From G965240365 sp965240365 (GTDB lineage Bacteria; Pseudomonadota; Gammaproteobacteria; Eutrophobiales; Eutrophobiaceae): a DNA stretch of 64,000 nucleotides. Shown here one piece after another: positions 17,540 to 27,140 of this stretch. The notes under the pieces were generated by a model, which was not told the DNA's origin, made no database searches, and was given only the letters and a program-made list of their open reading frames with translations. The first letter of the stretch is position 1, and each line of letters starts with the position of its first letter. The stretch is from assembly GCA_965240365.1 (NCBI GenBank), contig OZ251218.1:3534001-3598000 (forward strand), given 5' to 3'. Both the position numbers and the translations under genes were made by a program.

Positions 17540-18607
17540 TTAGCCGTGATAGGGTTTGCTGAGTTCATGCACGGCCTCAATAAACACTCCGGCGTGTTCA
17601 GGGTCAATATCCGGTGTAATGCCGTGGCCCAGATTAAACACATGCCCCGGCCCCTTGCCATAGCGCGCTAAAATAGCCGCCACCTCGCCCCGTATCGCGG
17701 CCGGCTTGGCTCTCAGCACGGCCGGGTCCATATTGCCTTGCAGCGCGACCCGGTCGCCAACCCTGTTTCTGGCCTCGCCAATATCCAGCGTCCAGTCCAG
17801 GCCCACCGCATCGCAGCCGGACGCGGCAATATCTTCCAGCCACAAACCGGCGCCCTTGCTGAATAAAATAACGGGCGCCTTGTGGCCCTGATACTCACGT
17901 TGCAGTTCAGCCATGATCTGGCGCATATAGGCCAGGGAGAAAGCGCGATAGGCCGAAGCCGTCAAGACGCCGCCCCAGCTATCGAACAGCATGATCGCCT
18001 GGGCCCCGGCGCGAATTTGCGCATTCAAATAAAGCGCGACCGCCCTGGCCAGATGATTCAATAAGCGATGCAGGGCGCGGGGTTCCTGATACAGCATGGT
18101 TTTTATCTTGCTGAAATCCCGGCTGGATCCGCCTTCGACCATATAAGTTGCCAACGTCCAGGGACTGCCGGCAAAGCCGATAAGCGGCGCCCGGCCATCC
18201 AGTTCCCGGCGTATCAGGCGCAGCGCGTCCATCACATAAGCCAGTTCAACTTCCGGATCCGGCATTGGCAGCCCTTGTATATCGCGCACAGATCGGATCG
18301 GGCGGGCAAACTTCGGCCCCGCCGATTCAACCAGTTCCAGGCCCAGACCCATCGCGTCCGGCACCGTCAGAATATCTGAAAACAGGATGGCCGCATCCAG
18401 CGGGTAACGCCTGAGCGGTTGCAGGGTCACCTCGCAGGCAAGCTCAGGGGTCCGGCACAAGGTCATAAAATCACCCGCCTGCTCGCGGGCCGCGCGATAT
18501 TCGGGCAAATAGCGCCCGGCCTGACGCATCAGCCAGACCGGCGTCATATCCACGGGCTCCTGCCGAAGGGCCCGCATGAAACGATCATTTTTTAATCCCG
18601 AAGACAT
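17540..18607 (-). CDS. hemE: Uroporphyrinogen decarboxylase
   Basis: Cytosolic enzyme that removes four carboxyl groups from uroporphyrinogen III to give coproporphyrinogen III in haem synthesis. From the ATG at 18607 it is 355 residues, the family length; the first signature PVWLMRQAGRYLPEYR and the second GFAGSPWTLATYMVEGG are intact. A longer frame adds 14 residues but MSSGLKNDRFMRAL matches the family start. Haem supply fits with the iron-acquisition systems of the window only in a general way. Confidence 0.96.
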   Translation of the reverse strand: MSSGLKNDRFMRALRQEPVDMTPVWLMRQAGRYLPEYRAAREQAGDFMTLCRTPELACEVTLQPLRRYPLDAAILFSDILTVPDAMGLGLELVESAGPKFARPIRSVRDIQGLPMPDPEVELAYVMDALRLIRRELDGRAPLIGFAGSPWTLATYMVEGGSSRDFSKIKTMLYQEPRALHRLLNHLARAVALYLNAQIRAGAQAIMLFDSWGGVLTASAYRAFSLAYMRQIMAELQREYQGHKAPVILFSKGAGLWLEDIAASGCDAVGLDWTLDIGEARNRVGDRVALQGNMDPAVLRAKPAAIRGEVAAILARYGKGPGHVFNLGHGITPDIDPEHAGVFIEAVHELSKPYHG

Positions 18608-18726
18608 GACAATAAGCGACAAACGAATTATTCTGTGGCCGGGCATCATACTGGAATCAATGCCCGATTACAGCGACAACGTGTCAAAAGCAACTTTAGC
18701 AACGTTAATTTCTTTGGAGACCGACC

Positions 18727-19077
18727 ATGATCAAACCCGCCAGCGAATTGATTGCAGCCGCCAAATCCCGATGTCACTGTCTGGATCAGACGGCCGCCAG
18801 GTCGTATTTCGACCGGCATGATGACGCCGTCATTATTGATGTGCGCGAACCCGCGGAAGCGGAGCAGTCGAAATTAAACGATTCGATCAATATCCCCCGC
18901 GGCTTGCTTGAACTCAAGATTGCCGCTACCTGCCCGCAACCCGACACCCCGATCCTGCTGCATTGCGGCGGCGGCGGCCGGGCGTCGCTGGCGGCCTGTG
19001 CCTTGCAGCAGATGGGTTATTCCAGGGTATCCGTGATCGACGCCAAATATGATGAGATTAAAGCGGCGTTTGACTGA
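18727..19077 (+). CDS. Single-domain rhodanese-like protein
   Basis: A 116-residue cytosolic rhodanese domain (sulfur transferase). The active-site loop is CGGGGRA with the nucleophile C80, and the CH2A-like motif VIIDVREPAE precedes it. The glycine-only loop is short and neutral, typical of small thiosulfate-type sulfurtransferases; the sulfur acceptor is unknown. TTTGGAGA nine bases upstream can serve as ribosome-binding site. Divergent from hemE; followed by a repeat block. Confidence 0.85.
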   Translation: MIKPASELIAAAKSRCHCLDQTAARSYFDRHDDAVIIDVREPAEAEQSKLNDSINIPRGLLELKIAATCPQPDTPILLHCGGGGRASLAACALQQMGYSRVSVIDAKYDEIKAAFD

Positions 19078-19666
19078 GGAAACATAGTTAAAGATTCATC
19101 ATTCCTGCACACCTTTCATTCCCCGCCCCCGCCGTCATTTATGGACAGGATGTCCTGTATGCGATGTGAGGTCACGCCTACAGGGATGTACGCCTACATG
19201 GACGTAGGTGGTAGAGCGGCGTCTGGAACAAGCCGCCGAGGTGGTAGAGCGGCGCCTGCCTGCCGCAGACAGGCCGGAATGAGGAAACGGTGGAAATAAT
19301 TTAAGGAGCTTAAGTGGCGAATGAGGATTGCCGGGATCTATCTACCCCACCGCCGTCATTCCGGCGAAAGCCGGAATCCAGTGATTTTAACCATACATTC
19401 CCGTGTGTCTGCCGCAGGCAGGCACACGGGAATGACAACCCAATAAGTTATTCCAGACAGCCCGGTGCAGGCAAAAGCCGGGATTTATTCCAGCATCCCG
19501 GCGCCGCCTTCCTGGATTCCGGCTTTCGCCGGAATGACGACGAGGTGGCAACATGAATGGAGCTACCCTGAACCCTCTTGCTTATTTCTGACGGACTCCC
19601 AATCACAGCCTCTTGTTGTCATTCCAACCTGCCCGCCACAAACAGAAGGCACAAACACAACCTGAA
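19078..19666. repeat. Palindromic repeat block
   Basis: No gene supported. It contains the ACAGGATGTCCTGT module (about 19133-19180), the GTAGAGCGGCGTC module in two close copies (19208-19265), ATTCCGGCGAAAGCCGGAAT at 19358-19379, its ATTCCC partner hairpin (19399-19437, carrying an inner CTGCCGCAGGCAG palindrome), and another ATTCCGG hairpin at 19513-19540. The last 100 bases before yggT show nothing recognisable. Confidence 0.75.
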
Positions 19667-20248
19667 TCATAACGCCAGTTGCCGACCCAAATCCATTAAC
19701 GGCGACACCAGCAAAATAAGCGCCAGATTCAGAATAATCATGACGACCAATGGAGACCAGTCAAAGCCGCCGGCGGGCGGGAGCAGGCGGCGGGCGGGAT
19801 TCAGGATCGGTTCGCTGAGTTGATGCATGATTACGGTGGCCGGATTATAAGCGCCGGGATTGACCCAACTGATGATCACCTGCACGATAATAATGAAGAT
19901 ATAGACATAGATAAGCGTCTTCAGGAGATAGGCAAAGGTCAGGGCCAAAAGACCCGGCGGCGCGGGGATACGGCCACTCAGGAACCATGTGATCAGACAG
20001 ATTTCAAGCGCCTGCACAACAAGCAGCAGGATAATCAATGCCCAGTCCATGCCCATCGCGCCGGGAATAAAACGGCGCAGGGGCCTGAGCGGCGGGTCGG
20101 TCAGCCGGACGATAAATTGCGACAAGGGATTGTAGAAATCCGCCCGGACCCGGGCCAGCAGAAAACGCAACAACAGGGCGATAACATAAAAGCCGAAGAT
20201 CACCTCCACCAGAAAGATACCGGCCTGACCGAAATAACTGCCCGTCAT
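19667..20248 (-). CDS. yggT: YggT-family membrane protein
   Basis: A 193-residue protein with two YggT repeats, each a pair of helices separated by an amphipathic segment with the pattern NPLSQFIVRLTDPPLRPLRRF and NPATVIMHQLSEPILNPARRL. The family is present next to proC/yggS in many bacteria; function unproven, with links to osmotic stress and to cell-division protein placement in plastids. It starts two bases after proC ends, so it is in the yggS-proC-yggT unit. Confidence 0.92.
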   Translation of the reverse strand: MTGSYFGQAGIFLVEVIFGFYVIALLLRFLLARVRADFYNPLSQFIVRLTDPPLRPLRRFIPGAMGMDWALIILLLVVQALEICLITWFLSGRIPAPPGLLALTFAYLLKTLIYVYIFIIIVQVIISWVNPGAYNPATVIMHQLSEPILNPARRLLPPAGGFDWSPLVVMIILNLALILLVSPLMDLGRQLAL

Positions 20249-20250
20249 GA

Positions 20251-21078
20251 TCAGTCGCCGAATTCCATCGAAAGGGCCTCGGATCGCGCCCTGGCGGCCT
20301 GCATGGCCTGGCCGATGGTGTCGGCAAGCCCGTTTTCGTTAAAAAGATTCATGGCCTGTTCCGTAGTGCCGCCTTTTGAAGTCACCTGCCGGCGCAATGT
20401 CTGCGGGTCAGACCGGGAGACGAGCGCCATCTTGGCCGCGCCGAGCGCGGTCTCAACCGTAAGCAAACGGGCCTGTTCCGCGTTCAAACCCATTTCCCGG
20501 GCCGCTTTTTCCATACATTCCATCAGATAAAAAAAGTAAGCCGGGCCGCTGCCGGACAAGGCCGTGACCGTATCCATCTGGGCCTCGTTTTCCAGCCAGA
20601 TCGCCGCGCCCACCGAACGCATCATCGCCTCCGCGATATTACGCTGGCTTGCGCTCGCATGCGTATTGGCAAACAGCGCGGCCGCGCCGGCCTGGATTAA
20701 CGCGGGCGTATTCGGCATGACCCTGACCGCGGCGGCCGGATAATCCAGCCAGCGCCGGATCGCGGCCAGCCTGATGCCGGCCGCGATCGAGATGATGAGC
20801 TTGTCCGTGTCTTTCAGCGAAGCCGCGGCCGCGCCAACCACGGCCGGCATGACCTGTGGCTTGACGGCGAACACCACCACGTCCGCCGCCGCGATAACGG
20901 CCGGATTATCGGCGCTGGTATCAATGCCAAACTGATCAAACAGGACCCGGCGCTGCGCCTCCTCCGGATCGGCCGCGGCAAGCCGCTCCGCCTTCATGCC
21001 ATTGGCAATAAGTCCGCCGATCAGGCTGCGGGCCATATTGCCACAGCCGATAAACGCAATCCTTGAATCTTCAATCAT
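20251..21078 (-). CDS. proC: Pyrroline-5-carboxylate reductase
   Basis: A 275-residue NAD(P)H-dependent enzyme for the last step of proline synthesis. The Rossmann motif IGCGNMARSLIGGL starts at residue 9, VFAVKPQVMPAV follows, and the C-terminal helical domain carries the P5C reductase signature region (GSGPAYFFYLME, ... TSKGGTTEQAM). Length is normal. The neighbours yggS and yggT form the conserved unit. Confidence 0.96.
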   Translation of the reverse strand: MIEDSRIAFIGCGNMARSLIGGLIANGMKAERLAAADPEEAQRRVLFDQFGIDTSADNPAVIAAADVVVFAVKPQVMPAVVGAAAASLKDTDKLIISIAAGIRLAAIRRWLDYPAAAVRVMPNTPALIQAGAAALFANTHASASQRNIAEAMMRSVGAAIWLENEAQMDTVTALSGSGPAYFFYLMECMEKAAREMGLNAEQARLLTVETALGAAKMALVSRSDPQTLRRQVTSKGGTTEQAMNLFNENGLADTIGQAMQAARARSEALSMEFGD

Positions 21079-21150
21079 AAGCTGCTCTCTCGCATTGGAT
21101 ATAAACCCGGCAATTTAATCATTCAAACTATAAAGCCTGAGGTGTCAGCC

Positions 21151-21846
21151 TCAGCCGTGGCCCCGCCCCGCGCGCGGGCCAAACAGGGCCGTGCCGATGC
21201 GGATAATGGTCGCGCCCTCGGCAATGGCCGCCTCCATATCCTGGCTGGTGCCCATAGATAACGTATCGAGTTCCGGCGCCTGCCCGGCCAGCCCGGTCAG
21301 ACATTGCCTGAGCGCCGCAAAGGGCCGGCGCTGTTCCTCAAGTTTCGAGCGGGGGGCCGGCAAGGCCATCAGCCCCCGCACGCTGAGTCTCTTAAAGGGC
21401 TTGAGCGCGGCCATAAAAGCGTCGACCTCGGCCAGCGCAATGCCGGCCTTGCCGGATTCCCCGTCCAGATTGACCTGAATGCAGATCTTAAGCGGCGGCA
21501 ATGTCTCCGGGCGGGCGGCATCCAGCCGCCGCGCCACCTTCAGGCGCGCCACGCTATGCACCCAGTCGAAGCCGGCCGCAATCGGGCGGGTCTTATTGGT
21601 CTGCACCGGCCCGATAAAGTGCCAGCTTAAATCCGGATGCCGGAGCGCGGCCAGCTTGGCCTCGGCCTCCTGCCAGTAATTTTCGCCAAACTCAAACTGC
21701 CCGGCGTCAAGGGCGGTCCGCAAGACCTCCACCGGCCAGGTCTTGCTCACGGCCAACAGACGCACCGAGCCCGGCCGCCGCCCGTATTTCTGCTCAAGCG
21801 CCCGGATTTCCGCGCGCAAGCGCTCAAGATTTGCCGCAATCTTCAT
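21151..21846 (-). CDS. yggS: PLP homeostasis protein (YggS/PLPBP)
   Basis: A 231-residue alanine-racemase-fold protein that binds pyridoxal phosphate and buffers its level. The PLP-lysine motif LLAVSKTWP is at about residues 30-38, followed by FGENYWQEAEAK, WHFIGPVQTNK and the phosphate-binding MGTSQDMEAAI near the C-terminus. First gene of yggS-proC-yggT, divergent from pilT, which is the usual arrangement in gammaproteobacteria. Confidence 0.95.
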   Translation of the reverse strand: MKIAANLERLRAEIRALEQKYGRRPGSVRLLAVSKTWPVEVLRTALDAGQFEFGENYWQEAEAKLAALRHPDLSWHFIGPVQTNKTRPIAAGFDWVHSVARLKVARRLDAARPETLPPLKICIQVNLDGESGKAGIALAEVDAFMAALKPFKRLSVRGLMALPAPRSKLEEQRRPFAALRQCLTGLAGQAPELDTLSMGTSQDMEAAIAEGATIIRIGTALFGPRAGRGHG

Positions 21847-22145
21847 AAAAATCCCCGATCCGCTAATGTTGTTACTCTACCCTGCCTGCCGCGGGCAGAC
21901 GAAAGCTGGAATGCAGTGGTTTTTTATAGACATTCCCGTGTCAGCGGGAATGACAACCAGGTGTTGTTCCGGCTTCCCGGCGCCCCCGCCATTCTGTTAT
22001 TCCGCCCTGCCCAGACCAGGCAGGCCAAGCTGCCACATTATCAATTGCCGGTCTGATAAAATACCAGTAAGATTAGCGTCCGTCTGCCCGGCCATGCCTG
22101 TCGGTGGCGGGCGTTCTCATCACATACCGCACTACGGAGGTATTC
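21847..22145. repeat. yggS-pilT divergent region with one repeat copy
   Basis: Holds one degenerate repeat (about 21885-21955, with ATTCCCGTGTCAGCGGGAAT as the clear hairpin) and the promoters of yggS and pilT. The pilT ribosome-binding site GGAGGT lies at 22136-22141, four bases before its ATG. No further element could be recognised. Confidence 0.6.
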
Positions 22146-23180
22146 ATGGATATAGGCGAGCTTTTAGCCTTTGGCGTCAAAAACGGCTGTTCAGACCTGC
22201 ATCTGTCCGCGGGTCTGCCACCGATGATTCGGGTGGACGGCGATATCCGCCGGGTCAAGTCCCCGGTGCTGGAGCATCAGGACGTGCACGCGATGGTCTA
22301 TGATATTATGAACGACAAGCAGCGCAAGGACTTTGAGGAATTCCTCGAATGCGACTTCTCGTTCGACATCTCGGGGCTGGCCCGCTTTCGGGTCAACGCC
22401 TTTAACCAGGACCGCGGCGCCGCGGCCGTGTTCCGCACCATCCCCTCCACCATCCTCTCCATCGAGGAACTCAAGGCCCCCAAGGTGTTCCAGCAGATTG
22501 CCGCCTATCCGCGCGGGGTGGTGCTGGTCACCGGCCCCACCGGCTCCGGCAAGTCCACCACGCTGGCGGCCATGGTAGACCACAAGAACCAGACCGAGCA
22601 CGGCCATATCCTGACCGTCGAAGACCCCATCGAGTTCGTCCACGAAAGCAAGAACTGCCTGATTAACCAGCGCGAGGTGCACCGCCATACGCTTGGCTTC
22701 AACGAAGCCCTGCGCTCGGCCCTGCGCGAAGACCCGGATGTCATCCTGGTGGGCGAAATGCGCGACCTGGAAACCATCCGCCTGGCCCTGACCGCCGCCG
22801 AAACCGGCCACCTGGTGTTCGCCACTCTGCACACCAGCTCCGCCGCCAAAACCATCGACCGCATTGTCGATGTCTTCCCGGCCGGCGAAAAGGATATGGT
22901 GCGCGCCATGCTGTCCGAATCCCTGCGCGCCGTCATCACCCAGACCCTGCTCAAAAAACCCGGCGGCGGACGCCTGGCCGCGCATGAGATCATGATCGGC
23001 ACGCCCGCGATTCGCAACCTCATCCGCGAGAACAAGGTGGCGCAGATGTACTCGGCCATTCAGACCGGCCATCAGTTCGGCATGCAGACCCTGGATCAGA
23101 CCCTGCAGCAACTGGTGCAGCGCAATGTGATCACGCGCCAGGAGGCGCTGAGCAAGGCCACCAACAAAGACCAATTCTAG
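22146..23180 (+). CDS. pilT: Type IV pilus retraction ATPase PilT
   Basis: Hexameric secretion ATPase (344 residues) that depolymerises type IV pili and drives twitching. The start MDIGELLAFGVKNG with GGAGGT before it is preferred to an ATG 42 bases upstream. Walker A GPTGSGKSTTLAAM, Asp box VEDPIEF, Walker B DVILVGEMRD, His box LVFATLHTSSA and the PilT-specific AIRNLIRE motif are all present. Three such ATPase genes follow each other here on the same strand. Confidence 0.96.
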   Translation: MDIGELLAFGVKNGCSDLHLSAGLPPMIRVDGDIRRVKSPVLEHQDVHAMVYDIMNDKQRKDFEEFLECDFSFDISGLARFRVNAFNQDRGAAAVFRTIPSTILSIEELKAPKVFQQIAAYPRGVVLVTGPTGSGKSTTLAAMVDHKNQTEHGHILTVEDPIEFVHESKNCLINQREVHRHTLGFNEALRSALREDPDVILVGEMRDLETIRLALTAAETGHLVFATLHTSSAAKTIDRIVDVFPAGEKDMVRAMLSESLRAVITQTLLKKPGGGRLAAHEIMIGTPAIRNLIRENKVAQMYSAIQTGHQFGMQTLDQTLQQLVQRNVITRQEALSKATNKDQF

Positions 23181-23232
23181 GGTCGGGGTTAGATAGGGCC
23201 GGGGGCGGCGGCGGGCCGCCTTTGGGGAAGCC

Positions 23233-24399
23233 ATGCAACGGGAACAGGCGATAAAGATGATGCGGGACCTGCTGAAGCTCCTGATGGAGAAGCAGGGCTC
23301 AGACCTGTTTTTGACCGTGGGGCTGCCGCCGGCCATGAAGATTGACGGTCATATCCGGCCGGTCTCGGACACCGCGCTCACGGGCGAGAACACGGAGGCG
23401 CTGGTGTATGCGGTCATGAACGACAAGCAGTTGAAGGAATACGAGGCCACCAAGGAGTGCAACTTCGCGGTCGCGCCGCTCGGGATTGGGCGCTTTCGCT
23501 GCAATGCCTTTATCCAGCAGGGGGCCTGCGGGCTGGTCATGCGGGTGCTGGAGACCGAGATCCCGACCATCGACCAGTTGGGCCTGCCGCCGGTCTTGAA
23601 GGACGTGGTGATGAGCAAGAACGGGCTGGTCATCGTGGTCGGCGGCACGGGCGCGGGCAAGACCTCTTCGATCGCGGCCATGCTGGACCACCGCAACGCC
23701 CACAGCCACGGGCATATCATCACCATTGAAGACCCGATTGAATTCGTGCACCCGCATAAGAACTGCGTGATTATGCAGCGCGAGGTCGGCATCGATACCG
23801 AGGACTGGGACATCGCCCTCAAAAACGCCTTCCGCCAGGCCCCGGACGTGGTGCTCTTGGGCGAAATCCGCGACCGCGAGACCATGGAGTTCGGCCTCGC
23901 CTTCGCCGAAACCGGCCACCTGGCCATGGCCACCCTGCACGCCAACAGCGCCAATCAGGCCCTGGAGCGCGTCACCAACTTCTTCCCCGAGGAGCGCAAG
24001 CCCCACCTGCTCATGGACCTCTCGCTGAACCTCAAGGCCATCATCTCCCAGCGCCTCCTGAAGACCGTCAACGGCGAGGGCCGCGTGGCCGCCATCGAAG
24101 TCCTGCTCAATTCGCCGCTCATCTCCGACCTCATCCTCAAGGGCGACATCCATGAGATCAAGGGCATCATGGCCAAGTCCAATGAACTCGGCATGAAGAC
24201 CTTCGACCAGGCCCTGTTCGAACTCTATGAGGCCGACCACATCAGTTATGAGGACGCCCTGCGCGCGGCCGATTCCATGAATGAACTGCGGCTCAAGATC
24301 AAGCTCGAAGGCAAGGCCGCCAAAGGCCGCGACAAGCTGGCCGGGCTGGACCATCTGAGCCTGGAAGAGGCCGAGGACAAGTCCGGCCTGTTGCGCTAG
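23233..24399 (+). CDS. pilU: PilT-dependent retraction ATPase PilU
   Basis: A 388-residue PilT paralogue that assists PilT-driven retraction. Walker A is GGTGAGKTSSIAAM, Walker B VVLLGEIRD, His box LAMATLHANSA. It lacks the AIRNLIRE motif and has the longer charged C-terminal tail seen in PilU. It lies 52 bases after pilT; the gap has a GC-rich hairpin (GGGCGGCGGCGGGCCGCC). A third homologue follows after 13 bases. Confidence 0.93.
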   Translation: MQREQAIKMMRDLLKLLMEKQGSDLFLTVGLPPAMKIDGHIRPVSDTALTGENTEALVYAVMNDKQLKEYEATKECNFAVAPLGIGRFRCNAFIQQGACGLVMRVLETEIPTIDQLGLPPVLKDVVMSKNGLVIVVGGTGAGKTSSIAAMLDHRNAHSHGHIITIEDPIEFVHPHKNCVIMQREVGIDTEDWDIALKNAFRQAPDVVLLGEIRDRETMEFGLAFAETGHLAMATLHANSANQALERVTNFFPEERKPHLLMDLSLNLKAIISQRLLKTVNGEGRVAAIEVLLNSPLISDLILKGDIHEIKGIMAKSNELGMKTFDQALFELYEADHISYEDALRAADSMNELRLKIKLEGKAAKGRDKLAGLDHLSLEEAEDKSGLLR

Positions 24400-24412
24400 G
24401 CCTCGTATCTAC

Positions 24413-25468
24413 ATGGATATTACGCCCTATCTCAAACTCATGCTTGAGAAGCAGGCCTCGGACATCTTCCTGACGGCCAACTCGCCGGTCAAGATTAAGA
24501 TCGAGGGCCAGGCCACGCCCGTGGGCAAGACCATGCTCAGCGGCGAACTCACCAAAAACGCCGCCTACGCGATTATGAACGAGCGCCAGCAGGCCCGGTT
24601 TGAAGAGCACATGGAATGTGACTTTGCCATCTCGCTCAAGGACGAGGGCCGCTTTCGGGTCAATGTCTTTCGTCAGCGCGGCCAGGTGGGGCTGGTGCTA
24701 CGCCTGATTCCAGACCATATCCCGACCACCGAGGCGCTGGGCATGCCGTCCGTGCTGTCCGAACTCATCCTCTTAAAGCGCGGCCTGATTCTCATGGTCG
24801 GCGCCACCGGCTCCGGCAAGTCCACCACGCTGGCGGCCATGTTGAACCACCGCAATGCCAACCTGAGCGGGCATATCCTGACCATTGAAGACCCGATTGA
24901 GTTCAATCATCCCAACCTGAAGTCTATCGTCAACCAGCGGGAAATCGGGGTGGATACTCTCTCTTATGCCAATGCCCTGAAAAGCGCGCTCCGGGAGGCC
25001 CCGGATGTCATCCTGATTGGCGAAATCCGCGACCAGGAGACCATGCAGGCCGCCATTGAACTGTCCAACACCGGCCATCTGGCCATCTCCACCCTGCATG
25101 CCAATAACGCCAATCAGGCCATGGAGCGTATCATCAATCTGTTCCCGCAGGAGCGTCATAAGCAGTTGTTCATGGACCTCTCGCTGAATCTGCGCGCGGT
25201 CATCTCCCCGCGCCTGGTGCTGGCCGTCGATGGCCACCGCTGCGCGGCCTTTGAAGTCCTGCTCAGCACCCCGCATATCGCCGAACTCATCCTCAAGGGC
25301 GACCTCGATGAAATCAAGGTCGCCATGAGCGAGAGCGGACAGAAGGGCATGCAGACCTTTGACCAGGCCCTCTATCAGATGTACCGGGAGGAACGTATCA
25401 GCCTTGAGGAGGCCTTGTCTAATGCCGATTCGAGGACCAATCTGGAGGCGAAGATTAACTTCGGGTAG
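24413..25468 (+). CDS. Second PilU-like ATPase
   Basis: A 351-residue PilT/PilU-type ATPase with Walker A GATGSGKSTTLAAM, Asp box IEDPIEF, Walker B DVILIGEIRD and His box LAISTLHANNA. The C-terminal part (LILKGDLDEIKVAMSESGQ) resembles PilU of the preceding gene rather than PilT, and AIRNLIRE is missing. The N-terminus MDITPYLKLMLEKQASDIFL is also PilU-like. It probably arose by duplication of pilU; both motor motifs are intact, so it is likely an active ATPase rather than a decayed copy. Its specific role in pilus retraction cannot be read from sequence. Confidence 0.9.
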   Translation: MDITPYLKLMLEKQASDIFLTANSPVKIKIEGQATPVGKTMLSGELTKNAAYAIMNERQQARFEEHMECDFAISLKDEGRFRVNVFRQRGQVGLVLRLIPDHIPTTEALGMPSVLSELILLKRGLILMVGATGSGKSTTLAAMLNHRNANLSGHILTIEDPIEFNHPNLKSIVNQREIGVDTLSYANALKSALREAPDVILIGEIRDQETMQAAIELSNTGHLAISTLHANNANQAMERIINLFPQERHKQLFMDLSLNLRAVISPRLVLAVDGHRCAAFEVLLSTPHIAELILKGDLDEIKVAMSESGQKGMQTFDQALYQMYREERISLEEALSNADSRTNLEAKINFG

Positions 25469-26070
25469 GGGGTGGAAATGTTGGATAGTAAACCTTTAAT
25501 GTCATTCCCGCTCAAGCGGGAATGTATTATATAAACCACTGGATTCCGGCCTTCGCCGGAATGACGGCGGGGGCGTTGTTTCCACTCCTTCGTTATTCCG
25601 GCCTGCCCGTGGCAGGCAGACTGGAATGACGGGGGAGGCAGAAATAATATTAAAGGTTACCGTAATGTGTGCGCAAGCCCCATCGTCATTTATGGACAGG
25701 AAGTCCTGTATGCGGCGAGAGGGCAGGATGCCCGTAGCCGCCCGGCGAAAGCTGGAATCCAGTGATTTAGACTATCCATTCCCGTGTAAACGGGAATGAC
25801 AACCATGATGCAAGCAAGAAAAACCCGGAACTAATCCGGCACTCCGGCTCCGCCTTCCTGGATTCCGGCCTTCGCCTGCCTGTAGCAGACAGGCCGGAAT
25901 GACGGCGGGGGCTGTAGGTGAGAAGTGTGCGAGAATGGTGAAGCCTTAACCATACCGTTGCCTTGTTATTCCGGCCCGGCGGCCGCGCGTTGCCGGCGTG
26001 TTCCGGGACACTCGCCGATGCGCTGGATTATTTCGCCAACACCGGCTTGAAAACAGGGTAAGATCGGCGG
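25469..26070. repeat. Palindromic repeat block between pilus and glycolate genes
   Basis: No gene supported. ATTCCC hairpin plus partner at 25501-25565, CCTGCCCGTGGCAGGCAG palindrome at 25602-25620, the ACAGGAAGTCCTGT module at 25683-25715, a further ATTCCC hairpin at 25776-25803, and an ATTCCGG hairpin at 25858-25903. The last 100 bases before glcE carry a short open frame ending at the TAA just before the glcE start, without recognisable homology. Confidence 0.7.
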
Positions 26071-27138
26071 ATGAGCGCCACTGATCAGAGAATCCGGGCC
26101 TTGCAGCAACAACTCCTGGCCGCGATCGAAGGCGGCGCGCCGCTGGCGATACAGGGCGGCAATAGCAAGGCGTTTATCGGGCGGCGACTGGATCTGGCAA
26201 GACTCGATATCAGCGCTTACCGGGGGATCATCAGTTATGAACCAACCGAGCTTTATATTACGGCGCGGGCGGGCACGCCGTTGATCGAAATTAACGCGGC
26301 GCTGGCCGAAAAGGGCCAGATGCTGGCGTTTGAGCCGCCATTGTTGACAGAGAACACGTCCATTGGCGGGGTCGTGGCCAGCGGGCTGAGCGGCCCGCGC
26401 CGTCCCTATGGCGGTTCCGTGCGTGATCATGTGCTCGGCATCCGCTGTCTGAACGGTCTGGCCAAAGACCTGCGCTTCGGCGGTCAGGTCATAAAAAATG
26501 TGGCGGGTTATGACCTGTCGCGTCTGATGACCGGCGCATTTGGCACGCTCGGCGTCATCCTCGAAGTCACACTGAAGGTCATGCCCATACCCGATTATGA
26601 GTTGACCTGCCGGCAGGCCATGCCGGAGGCCGCGGCGCTGGCGAAGATGCGCGCTTTCAGCGCCGGCGCCCTGCCCGTCAGCGCGGCCTGTTACGATGGC
26701 GCGGCGCTGTTTGTGCGTCTGTCGGGCAACCGTCATGCCGTGAAGCCGGCCCTGGCAGCCCTGGCCTTGCCCGAGTATGCGCAGGGGGCCGTGTTTTGGG
26801 AAAGGCTGCGCGATTACAAGGCGGATTTGTTTATGGCTGACGCGCCGTTATGGCGTTTGTCCGTTCCGCCTTCGCGCGACCTGGGGCTGACGGGCGGGCA
26901 ATACTGGATAGACTGGGGCGGCGCGCAATATTGGGTCAAGACTACAGAGCCGGCCGCGGCCATGTTTAAACTCGCCGGTCAACACGGCGGTCATGCCATG
27001 TTGTTTAAAAACGGCGGGGGCTCGGCGGACCGCTTTCAACCCCTGAGCGGCGCATTGTTGAGCTTGCACCAGGCCCTGAAACGGGCCTTTGATCCGCGCC
27101 GCATCCTGAATCCGGGCAAGATGTATCTGAACGTTTAG
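26071..27138 (+). CDS. glcE: Glycolate oxidase FAD-binding subunit GlcE
   Basis: A 355-residue member of the FAD-linked oxidase (PCMH) family. The FAD-binding segment runs from LAIQGGNSKAFIG through ISYEPTELYITARAGTPL to GGVVASGLSGPRRPYGGSVRD and IKNVAGYDLSRLMTGAFGTL, which is characteristic of GlcE. GlcE, GlcF and the catalytic GlcD together oxidise glycolate to glyoxylate at the membrane. glcF follows after two bases. No glcD was found upstream; it must be elsewhere or the complex differs. Confidence 0.93.
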   Translation: MSATDQRIRALQQQLLAAIEGGAPLAIQGGNSKAFIGRRLDLARLDISAYRGIISYEPTELYITARAGTPLIEINAALAEKGQMLAFEPPLLTENTSIGGVVASGLSGPRRPYGGSVRDHVLGIRCLNGLAKDLRFGGQVIKNVAGYDLSRLMTGAFGTLGVILEVTLKVMPIPDYELTCRQAMPEAAALAKMRAFSAGALPVSAACYDGAALFVRLSGNRHAVKPALAALALPEYAQGAVFWERLRDYKADLFMADAPLWRLSVPPSRDLGLTGGQYWIDWGGAQYWVKTTEPAAAMFKLAGQHGGHAMLFKNGGGSADRFQPLSGALLSLHQALKRAFDPRRILNPGKMYLNV

Positions 27139-27140
27139 CC

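Noticed and set aside
25966..26067. Short frame ending in LDYFANTGLKTG just before glcE, as a glcD remnant
   Set aside because: It does not resemble the end of GlcD, and has no start or other support.
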